A stretch of 5,135 bases of DNA, from NCBI GenBank assembly GCA_002713885.1, contig PAVC01000056.1, positions 1 to 5,135 on the forward strand, given 5' to 3'. This document shows positions 1 through 5,135 of the stretch, one piece after another. A program made the position numbers and the translations under genes. The stretch's first letter is position 1. Each line of letters starts with the position of its first letter. Origin of the DNA: Fidelibacterota bacterium (GTDB taxonomy: Bacteria > Fidelibacterota > Marinisomatia > Marinisomatales > UBA1611). The notes under the pieces are model-generated. The model ran no database searches. It saw only the letters and a program-made list of their open reading frames with translations, and had not been told where the DNA came from.

Positions 1-148
1 TAAAAATCAGACCCGTTCCCCCACTGATCACTCTTCTTAAACTGTCTTTTTTACATTCTGGACATTCAGTCAACGGATCATCGGACATAGATTGAAAATA
101 CTCATATATTTCACTACAGTCGTTACAGATATAATCGTACGTAGGCAT
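1..148 (-). CDS. FmdB-family zinc ribbon protein, C-terminus cut off by the window edge
   Basis: The reading frame from the ATG at 148 runs off the left edge after 49 codons. It opens MPTYDYICNDC, with cysteine pairs C8/C11 and C29/C32 (the second inside CPEC), then LRRVISGGTGLIF. This is the N-terminal zinc ribbon of the FmdB/CxxC_CxxC_SSSS family: the MPTY(E/D)Y start, two CxxC knuckles about 17 residues apart, and the SGG.GLIF segment that normally continues into a short low-complexity tail. Members are small soluble proteins of roughly 60-110 residues. They are often called putative regulatory proteins after FmdB of methylotrophs, but their molecular role is not established. The gene follows coaD by 48 bp with no Shine-Dalgarno sequence, and a lone CIRCE-like half-site lies 27 bp before the start. 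Family assignment is secure; function is unknown. Confidence 0.9.
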   Translation of the reverse strand, partial: MPTYDYICNDCSEIYEYFQSMSDDPLTECPECKKDSLRRVISGGTGLIF

Positions 149-175
149 ATAATCAAGTTTAATTTGGAATATACA

Positions 176-184
176 GAGTGCTAA
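176..184 (-). promoter_or_regulatory. Single CIRCE-like half-site upstream of fmdB
   Basis: The minus strand reads TTAGCACTC here, identical to the left arm of the CIRCE operator (TTAGCACTC-N9-GAGTGCTAA) bound by the heat-shock repressor HrcA. The expected right arm nine bases further on is absent; that stretch (166-158 on the minus strand) reads CAAATTAAA. HrcA normally needs both arms, so this may be chance or a degenerate site. It lies in the short coaD-fmdB gap, where CIRCE would sit if fmdB had its own promoter. Confidence 0.2.
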
Positions 185-196
185 TCTAAGAAATAT

Positions 197-676
197 TTAG
201 CTTCTATATTTTTCTAATAACGCACTCTTAACAGATTCTGGTATATAGCCTGAAATATCTCCACCAAGTCTTGCTACATCCTTAATAACTGTAGAGTTCA
301 GATGAATGTATTTCTCATCTGGCATCATAAACATTGAGGTAATCTCTGGATTTAGATTATAGTTCATCATTGCCATTTGAAATTCAAACTCAAAATCACT
401 TACATGCCTCAATCCTCTTATGATTGCTACTGCCTCTTCTGATTTAGCATAATCAACAACTAAACCATTAAAAGAACTAACTCGTACGTTTTTTATATCA
501 ACTACACATTTTTCAATAAGGGCAATTCTTTCATCACTAGTAAACAATGGATTTTTTTCCTTATTAATAGCAACGACCAGTACCAACTCATCAAATATTT
601 TCGCAGCTCTATTGGCAATGTCTAAGTGTCCGTTATGTATTGGGTCAAAAGTCCCTGGGTATATAATTCTCTTCAT
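197..676 (-). CDS. coaD: Phosphopantetheine adenylyltransferase (PPAT)
   Basis: CoaD catalyses the reversible transfer of AMP from ATP to 4'-phosphopantetheine, giving dephospho-CoA, the penultimate step of coenzyme A synthesis in the cytosol. With the start at 676 the protein has 159 residues, the usual length. It opens MKRIIYPGTFDPIHNGHLD, with the nucleotidyltransferase T9 and the HNGH motif (H14-H17). K41 and the R87-G88-L89-R90 segment match conserved substrate-binding positions. The C-terminal signature, usually ISSS/T-V-K/R-E, is LNSTVIKDVAR here (N127-S128-T129), a mild deviation. The start at 676 is preferred over an in-frame ATG at 688 because it gives the conserved N-terminus and an ATGA overlap with the rsmD stop; neither start has a Shine-Dalgarno sequence. 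The rsmD-coaD pairing is common in bacteria. Confidence 0.97.
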   Translation of the reverse strand: MKRIIYPGTFDPIHNGHLDIANRAAKIFDELVLVVAINKEKNPLFTSDERIALIEKCVVDIKNVRVSSFNGLVVDYAKSEEAVAIIRGLRHVSDFEFEFQMAMMNYNLNPEITSMFMMPDEKYIHLNSTVIKDVARLGGDISGYIPESVKSALLEKYRS

Positions 677-1185
677 TTCTGATTGCATATAACTATTTTT
701 GTGTCACCATATTTTCTTTCAATAGAATCTTTAAAAGAAAATTTGTTATTACTCATCTCTACTATCAATTTACCATTTTTAGATAATTTTTCTATGCACA
801 TGTTGATTAACAGACTATAGTCTAATTTATCATATGGTGGATCTGCAAAAATCAGGTCATAATTATCGTTTAAACCTTTTAAATAGGAAAAAACTTTTTT
901 TCTTATCACAAAAAATTCGGGACTATCAAACTTAGTTTTATTTCTATTCAACATTTTTATTGAGGCAGAATTATTGTCAACAAATGTTATTGATTCCGCG
1001 CCTCGACTTGCTGATTCAAAGCCTAAAATTCCAGAGCCTGAGTATAAGTCAAGAACGCTTGAATATGTAAACGGTGCGAGTATATCAAAAATACTTTTTC
1101 TAATACGAGTCTGGGTAGGCCTATATAAAATATTCTTAGAGGTATCAATAGTTAGGCCTTTATAGCGACCACCAAGTATTTTCAT
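673..1185 (-). CDS. rsmD: 16S rRNA (guanine966-N2)-methyltransferase
   Basis: RsmD uses S-adenosylmethionine to methylate N2 of G966 of 16S rRNA in the assembling small subunit. The 170-residue protein shows the family marks in order: GGRYKG at 5-10, RPTQTRIRKSIFDIL at 22-36 (the RPT..R.R..lF..L block), the SAM-binding motif VLDLYSGSGILGFE at 44-57 followed by SRGA, an acidic strand end VDNN at 69-72, and the catalytic DPPY at 115-118. It is slightly shorter than the common 180-200 residues, mostly through a short C-terminus after the last strand (YGDTKIVI). The start lies 5 bp after the stop of the GspL-like gene with no Shine-Dalgarno sequence, and the TGA stop overlaps the coaD start. Translational coupling with both neighbours is therefore likely. 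Confidence 0.95.
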   Translation of the reverse strand: MKILGGRYKGLTIDTSKNILYRPTQTRIRKSIFDILAPFTYSSVLDLYSGSGILGFESASRGAESITFVDNNSASIKMLNRNKTKFDSPEFFVIRKKVFSYLKGLNDNYDLIFADPPYDKLDYSLLINMCIEKLSKNGKLIVEMSNNKFSFKDSIERKYGDTKIVICNQK

Positions 1186-1190
1186 TAAGT

Positions 1191-2921
1191 CTAAATATCA
1201 AGAAAAGATACGTAAAATCCCGCTCTTGGATCAGGCTTATCAACTTCATTAAACAAAACAAATTTTCTAAATAGCACTGTCGGCCCGGAATGAGTTAAAA
1301 TATTTCCAGTTGTTTTTATATCTTCTACTCCTCTGACCCAAATCAAAACTGGTTCATATATTCTGTTTGTTTTATAAAACTGATCGAAAAATTTGAGTGT
1401 GTAATCATTTACTGTAGTATCTATCATCGTTAAAAACTCATCTTTTCCAAAACCACTGGTCATACCTTCAGTCTTATTTAATTCAGGAAAATCGAAACTA
1501 TAATACCAAAGAAACATCGTACTGTCTGAACCAGCTGATTCTACAGAGTAGCTAGTTGTTTCTAATCCAACAATATGTTCAATATCAGGATTCAGACCGC
1601 TCATATATTCTAGACTAATGAATGTTCCAGTAATTGTCAAATTATTATACATCTTTAGTTCAGTAGAATTAAAAAGTTTTGAAATAACAGATGAGATTTC
1701 TCTAGACTGAAGGTGCATATTAATATCATAATCAACAGTCCCTTGAGCTCTTTCGTTCAGATTTACTGGATCAATTTTTTTAATCACATAGTTATCATCA
1801 CCGCTAAATAATGGTTTATTAATACTCTCACGAAATTTTATATAGTTCATTGCAAAAAACAGTCCCATTATTACAATAAGTGCAAACAAAAGCCAGACCA
1901 TCTCACCACCTGTAATAGGATCACTTTTGCGAACTCTTTTTTCTTTTGTAATTGGTGTCTGCGGCAAAGAGAATGGCTCTCTTTCAATATCTTTATCTTC
2001 AGAAAATACTTCAGTAAACAAGAAATCAGATATTTTTTCTTCATCGAAAAAATTAAAAGAGTGTCTAGAGGATGCACCGAGAGCAAGGCTTGTTAAAATA
2101 TTTGACTCATAATGATTAGTGCTATCAGAAATATTGCTACTTAGTTTAACATCTTCAAAAGGATCCATCTTTCTAAGATCAGATCTCTCCCAACACGATA
2201 GCGCTTGCCTGCCAAGTTTATCAGGAGAGTAAATAGGTATATCATCAATATCTGACTGAATAAGCTTAAAAGACCCAAGCGTATATTCATCACTTTCTGT
2301 TGAAGAAATTATTTTTGGCTGCCCTGAAGTAAACGCAATTATACCATGATCGAAACGACAGTTTTTTACCATATAAAATCTATATTGGTTCTTCTTTTTA
2401 ATAACCATCCCAGCATCAGAAACATATCCAGCATCGATCACAACTGAACTTGATGGCCCCATCCAATATGGATTCCCGCCTAATTCAGCAACTGATAATT
2501 TTATTGTTCTAATCAGTGTTGTGGGACATGATACTGTATGAATATTAATTTCATCAGGAAGATATATCTGGCCGAATATTGACATTTTTTGATAAGGTGG
2601 CCTGTTTTTTTTCTTTTCAATCCATGATACGTAGTCCCAATAGTCCTCACGAGCAAGATCAATCTCTGTCTCAACAGAGTCATGGTATAAAAATTCGTCA
2701 GATATTGCAACTGCAATATCTTGGCCACTATATGGTATCGCTTCTGAGACTCTTCTAAGCGCAATCCCAAGTACTGAGCTTAGTTCTCCTTCTTTATGGA
2801 TAATATCATTTATCGGTTCAGTATAATCAATTTGTTTTACATTATGGAGCGTCGGATCATTATCTGCATCTGACCAAACCCCAGTTATGAGAAACGTATC
2901 TGATATTACAATACCTATCAT
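1191..2921 (-). CDS. GspL/PilM-PilN-like bitopic membrane protein (putative secretion or pilus platform component)
   Basis: I did not recognise this 576-residue protein as a named gene, but its layout resembles GspL or a PilM-PilN fusion. Residues 1-290 look like a diverged actin-fold cytoplasmic domain: an opening strand pair GIVISDTFLITGVW (3-16), strand DIAVAISDEFLYHDSVE (68-84), a YWDYVSWIEKKK stretch (94-105), VVIDAGYVSDAGMVI (160-174), and ALGASSRHSFNFFDEE (280-295). The last resembles the PilM end 'ALGLALR' followed by the PilN/GspL 'NLLPxE' motif. A charged linker with basic residues (326-332, KEKRVRK) leads to one membrane helix at about 342-360, then some 215 predicted periplasmic residues without cysteine. 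In known systems such proteins tie the cytoplasmic ATPase to the inner-membrane platform. The gene starts 11 bp after the pilin-like gene, which supports a joint role. FtsA-like or unrelated ASKHA proteins remain possible; remote homology was not tested. Confidence 0.5.
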   Translation of the reverse strand: MIGIVISDTFLITGVWSDADNDPTLHNVKQIDYTEPINDIIHKEGELSSVLGIALRRVSEAIPYSGQDIAVAISDEFLYHDSVETEIDLAREDYWDYVSWIEKKKNRPPYQKMSIFGQIYLPDEINIHTVSCPTTLIRTIKLSVAELGGNPYWMGPSSSVVIDAGYVSDAGMVIKKKNQYRFYMVKNCRFDHGIIAFTSGQPKIISSTESDEYTLGSFKLIQSDIDDIPIYSPDKLGRQALSCWERSDLRKMDPFEDVKLSSNISDSTNHYESNILTSLALGASSRHSFNFFDEEKISDFLFTEVFSEDKDIEREPFSLPQTPITKEKRVRKSDPITGGEMVWLLFALIVIMGLFFAMNYIKFRESINKPLFSGDDNYVIKKIDPVNLNERAQGTVDYDINMHLQSREISSVISKLFNSTELKMYNNLTITGTFISLEYMSGLNPDIEHIVGLETTSYSVESAGSDSTMFLWYYSFDFPELNKTEGMTSGFGKDEFLTMIDTTVNDYTLKFFDQFYKTNRIYEPVLIWVRGVEDIKTTGNILTHSGPTVLFRKFVLFNEVDKPDPRAGFYVSFLDI

Positions 2922-2932
2922 TATATACTATT

Positions 2933-3688
2933 CTAATCCCAGCTGCGGTTTCCATCATTAATCTCACCATGACCATTAGATTTTAGGGAGAATATTAGAA
3001 ACCTCGGATCTTTATAAGGGTTTTCCCTGGTAATTGGGCTAACTACCTTAAATTTTTTGTTTTCATTATCAACATTTATTATATATGATTTAGTAGTAAG
3101 AGGACAACTATAGGTGCTGGAATCAGGTAAAAATGTTTTGTAATACTCAATCAGTTCAACACGTTTTAACGGCTCCTCACTAAGTTTTTCAACAAAATTT
3201 GGATCTTCCATATAAGTATTAAGATACTTTTTTTGAGTGAAACTGGTATCATTTCTACCAAGTTCTTGAGAATACATAATTATTTGAACCGTTGTGTCAA
3301 GTATCGTATCTCTTCGATAGCTTTTAAAACCAAATGTTGTATCATAGTTAAAGCCAAACGTTTCATATATATCAACATTATACTGTCTACCAAATAGTGT
3401 AAGGCTTTGCTCACCAACATAGAGGGAATCACCTAATAAAGAATCTCTTGCTGAATTCACAACATGCATCGCCTCAAAAAAGTTAGGACTATAGGATCCA
3501 GTCAATTGTTCATAAAACACTTCAACATCATAAATATTTTGCATATTAAAACGACTTCTTTTTTCATAATCATGCTCTTCTGCCCAAATAAAGACTGGTA
3601 CATAGATAACAAATATTAGAAAAAGAAAGGCCAGAACCATTGCTAGTTCTAGTAAGTCTGACAGTTTATTTTGATTCATTTTTAGCAT
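2933..3688 (-). CDS. Pilin/pseudopilin-like single-pass membrane protein, function unknown
   Basis: This 251-residue protein has a short N-terminus, one hydrophobic helix at about 12-35 and a polar domain probably in the periplasm. Taking S10 as position 1, E14 falls at +5, P31 at +22, I52 at +43 and Y66 (GSY) at +57. These spacings match the first helix of type IV pilins and type II secretion pseudopilins, as does R44-S-R-F-N before the helix end. The Gly that prepilin peptidase needs at -1 is absent (L9 instead), so it may stay anchored and uncleaved. The globular part is rich in Asp, Thr and Tyr. It contains a CPLTTKSYII strand pair (195-204) with the protein's only Cys, and ends HGEINDGNRSWD. 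An ATG at 3679 (M4) is an alternative start. A plain membrane-anchored periplasmic protein without pilin ancestry is the main alternative. Confidence 0.45.
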   Translation of the reverse strand: MLKMNQNKLSDLLELAMVLAFLFLIFVIYVPVFIWAEEHDYEKRSRFNMQNIYDVEVFYEQLTGSYSPNFFEAMHVVNSARDSLLGDSLYVGEQSLTLFGRQYNVDIYETFGFNYDTTFGFKSYRRDTILDTTVQIIMYSQELGRNDTSFTQKKYLNTYMEDPNFVEKLSEEPLKRVELIEYYKTFLPDSSTYSCPLTTKSYIINVDNENKKFKVVSPITRENPYKDPRFLIFSLKSNGHGEINDGNRSWD

Positions 3689-3789
3689 ATAAATAGTTTT
3701 TGGTATTTGATAGCGGTTAATATTAATAAACCAATGAGCATTATGGTTATTATTTTCTTTAAGCTATAAAAAGTAAAATAGTTTGGATA
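3689..3789 (-). other. Intergenic gap after dnaJ with a weak AT-rich stem-loop
   Basis: This is the largest non-coding gap in the window. On the transcript, AATAACC (3751-3745) can pair with GGTTTATT (3732-3725) through one bulged base, and AATG/CATT lie inside the loop. The same GGTT can instead pair with AACC at 3718-3715, so two exclusive hairpins can be drawn. No U-run follows either stem, so neither looks like an intrinsic terminator. TTGGTT (3734-3729) and TATCAA (3712-3707) sit 16 bases apart like a poor -35/-10 pair. I see no small gene here. The gap is the most plausible place for a transcript boundary or processing site between the chaperone genes and the membrane genes. Confidence 0.3.
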
Positions 3790-4878
3790 TTATAGATCAA
3801 TTTTTGAAAAAGGGTTCTTTATTGGCCCAAGTTCATTACTAAGTTTTTCAATAATCTTTTTACTTCCTCTAGAGACAGAATCAGGAGTATTTAAAATGAC
3901 TCTAACAATTTGATCCCCTCGAGAAGAGGTGCGAAGCATCGGAAATCCTTTGGACCTCATTCTTAATAGCTTACCGGATTGAATACCACTCGGAATTTTT
4001 AGTGTTGATACTCCATCAAGTGTTGGAATATCAATTTTGGTACCCAGAACAGCATCAGGATAACTAATGGTAACTTCAATGAAAATATTTTCCCCGTCTC
4101 TAACGAAATACTGATGATTTTTCTCTTCAAATACCACCAACAAATCCCCGGGGGAGCCTTGAATATTTTCATTTCCTTGGCCATCTACTGTCATATAATT
4201 TCCTGACTCAACACCTGCTGGAACTTTAATATTTATTGTTTTTTCTTTTTTTATCATACCATCAGGGGCTACACCTGGTGGTCGATTACCAACTATTTTT
4301 CCATTTCCACTACATCTTGGACATACACTAGTCTGCTGCATCCTACCAAGAACCGTATTTGTAATCTGCATAACTTGACCATTTCCATTACAAGTTGAAC
4401 AAGTATTAAATGTTACACCATCAGATAATATTGAACGTTTTATTTTTATTTTCTTTTCTGTACCCGTTGCTATTTCTTCAAACGTTAAAGATAATTTTAT
4501 TCTTATATCTGATCCTTTTGACCTAGAATTCCTTTGCCTACCGCCTCCAAAAATACTTTCAAATGGACTTCCACCAAATATGTCTCCAAATTGTGAAAAA
4601 ATATCTTCCATATTCATATGCACTCCACCACCAAAGCCACCGCCCTGGGCACCTCCCATACCAACACCAGCATGGCCAAACTGGTCATACTGGCTTCTTT
4701 TTTGACTGTCGCTAAGAATACTATAAGCTTCAGCTGCTTCTTTAAAATTTTTCTCTGCTCCTTCATCTCCAGGGTTTTTGTCAGGATGATATTTTAAAGC
4801 AAGCTTCCGATAAGCTTTCTTGATAGTGTCTCCGGGAGCATCCTTTGAAACACCCAACACATCATAAAAATCTCTCAT
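3790..4878 (-). CDS. dnaJ: Chaperone DnaJ (Hsp40), variant with a single zinc site
   Basis: DnaJ delivers unfolded clients to DnaK and stimulates its ATPase in the cytosol. The 362-residue protein has a J domain at about 1-68 with HPD at 31-33 and KFAYxxL-like packing residues. A Gly/Phe-rich region follows at about 68-113, including [12 protein letters not shown], then a zinc region (about 145-210) and two beta-sandwich client-binding domains ([12 protein letters not shown] at 218-229; GDLLVVF at 244-250; IPSGIQSGK at 295-303). The zinc region has only two motifs, CSTCNGNG (160-167) and CPRCSGNG (186-193). These are the sole four cysteines and correspond to motifs II and III of classical DnaJ. 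Motifs I and IV are missing, hence a length a little under the usual 375-385. The ATG overlaps the grpE stop as ATGA. The type I architecture otherwise supports housekeeping DnaJ rather than CbpA. Confidence 0.96.
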   Translation of the reverse strand: MRDFYDVLGVSKDAPGDTIKKAYRKLALKYHPDKNPGDEGAEKNFKEAAEAYSILSDSQKRSQYDQFGHAGVGMGGAQGGGFGGGVHMNMEDIFSQFGDIFGGSPFESIFGGGRQRNSRSKGSDIRIKLSLTFEEIATGTEKKIKIKRSILSDGVTFNTCSTCNGNGQVMQITNTVLGRMQQTSVCPRCSGNGKIVGNRPPGVAPDGMIKKEKTINIKVPAGVESGNYMTVDGQGNENIQGSPGDLLVVFEEKNHQYFVRDGENIFIEVTISYPDAVLGTKIDIPTLDGVSTLKIPSGIQSGKLLRMRSKGFPMLRTSSRGDQIVRVILNTPDSVSRGSKKIIEKLSNELGPIKNPFSKIDL

Positions 4879-5135
4879 TTTTTATTAACTACTACCTTTG
4901 CATGACGGATTACCTTATCATGATAGTGGTATCCTTTTTCAAAAACATTAAGAACAGTATTGTCTTCTTTCTTTTTATCGCTCTGTGTTAACATAGCATC
5001 ATGTAATTCTGGGTCCAATACTTCACCCTCTTCACCAAAAGGCTCGATATTTTTTGCTTCTAAAAAACGGTCAATTTTTGACTTTAAAATATTGACACCT
5101 TCAATTAGTGATTCTCCGTTATTAGCATCTGTTTC
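4875..5135 (-). CDS. grpE: Nucleotide exchange factor GrpE, C-terminal part (5' end outside window)
   Basis: The frame enters at the right edge and gives 86 residues before a TGA at 4877-4875. It shows the end of the GrpE helical region ([20 protein letters not shown], 12-31 of the fragment), the LDPELHDAM segment (40-48) that opens the beta domain, and the family signature [20 protein letters not shown] (61-80), followed by VVVNKK. GrpE is a homodimer that drives ADP release from DnaK; the C-terminal beta domain seen here is the part that contacts the DnaK nucleotide-binding domain. An extra charged run DKKKEDNT (53-60) sits in the loop before the signature, where other family members also vary. 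The stop overlaps the dnaJ start as ATGA, so the pair is likely translationally coupled. Any hrcA gene or heat-shock promoter would lie beyond the right edge. Confidence 0.95.
   Translation of the reverse strand, partial: ETDANNGESLIEGVNILKSKIDRFLEAKNIEPFGEEGEVLDPELHDAMLTQSDKKKEDNTVLNVFEKGYHYHDKVIRHAKVVVNKK

Noticed and set aside
1..148. Rubredoxin or acetyl-CoA carboxylase beta-subunit zinc finger
   Set aside because: The MPTYDY start and the RRVISGGTGLIF tail after the second CxxC are specific to the FmdB family.
677..688. Longer coaD start at 688 adding MQSE
   Set aside because: CoaD proteins normally begin a few residues before YPGTFDP; the ATG at 676 gives this and the ATGA overlap. 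The longer form has no better initiation signal.
974..1165. 63-codon open frame on the plus strand opposite rsmD
   Set aside because: It lies wholly opposite rsmD, whose motifs are unmistakable; the translation resembles no family and nothing else is coded on the plus strand.
1871..2112. Short open frames on both strands inside the GspL-like gene
   Set aside because: They overlap the membrane-helix and linker part of a long continuous gene and show no domain, start signal or family resemblance; they are out-of-frame shadows.
1191..2921. FtsA, sugar kinase or Hsp70-like identity for the 576-residue protein
   Set aside because: The N-terminal strands could suggest any actin-fold protein, but the clear phosphate-binding DxGxx(S/T) loops of those enzymes are not visible, and the membrane helix with a large periplasmic domain fits GspL/PilM-PilN better.
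3707..3734. Sigma-70-type promoter before the pilin-like gene
   Set aside because: TTGGTT/TATCAA with 16-bp spacing matches consensus only at about 3 of 6 and 4 of 6 bases, which is expected by chance in such AT-rich sequence; noted in the gap entry but not called.
3689..3789. Intrinsic terminator after dnaJ
   Set aside because: The stem is short, AT-rich and bulged, and no run of U follows it on the transcript.

Overview
The window is AT-rich and densely coded. All seven genes lie on the minus strand, so transcription runs from the right edge to the left: grpE (3' part) > dnaJ > pilin-like membrane protein > GspL/PilM-PilN-like membrane protein > rsmD > coaD > fmdB-type zinc ribbon (5' part). 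Only two gaps exceed 20 bases: 101 bp after dnaJ and 48 bp after coaD. grpE/dnaJ and rsmD/coaD each overlap in an ATGA, and the three genes from 3688 to 673 are 5-11 bp apart, so much of the region is probably co-transcribed.

The source is a Gram-negative-type bacterium, since two bitopic proteins carry large predicted periplasmic domains. No start codon has a recognisable Shine-Dalgarno sequence. With the AT-rich composition and Asn/Ser/Asp-rich proteins, this suggests the Bacteroidota/FCB side of the tree, perhaps a marine group such as Marinimicrobia (SAR406). That placement is inference and untested.

Right (4875-5135 and 3790-4878): the GrpE C-terminus and a full-length DnaJ, the co-chaperones of DnaK. 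This DnaJ has only the two inner CxxCxGxG motifs. The outer two, which build zinc site I in classical DnaJ, are replaced by Cys-free sequence.

Middle (1191-3688): two membrane-protein genes not usually found at a chaperone locus. The 251-residue protein starts with a segment whose Glu, Pro and Tyr spacing matches the type IV pilin/pseudopilin N-terminal helix, but without the leader Gly. The 576-residue protein looks like PilM fused through a linker and one membrane helix to a periplasmic domain, which is the layout of GspL. Together they may be part of a diverged type II secretion or type IV pilus-like machine. This is the least ordinary part of the window.

Left (1-1185): the common housekeeping pair rsmD (16S rRNA m2G966 methyltransferase) and coaD (phosphopantetheine adenylyltransferase), then an FmdB-family zinc ribbon gene. 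The 48-bp gap before fmdB holds one exact 9-nt half-site of the CIRCE heat-shock operator, without the second half.

I saw no RNA gene, CRISPR array, insertion sequence or convincing intrinsic terminator.
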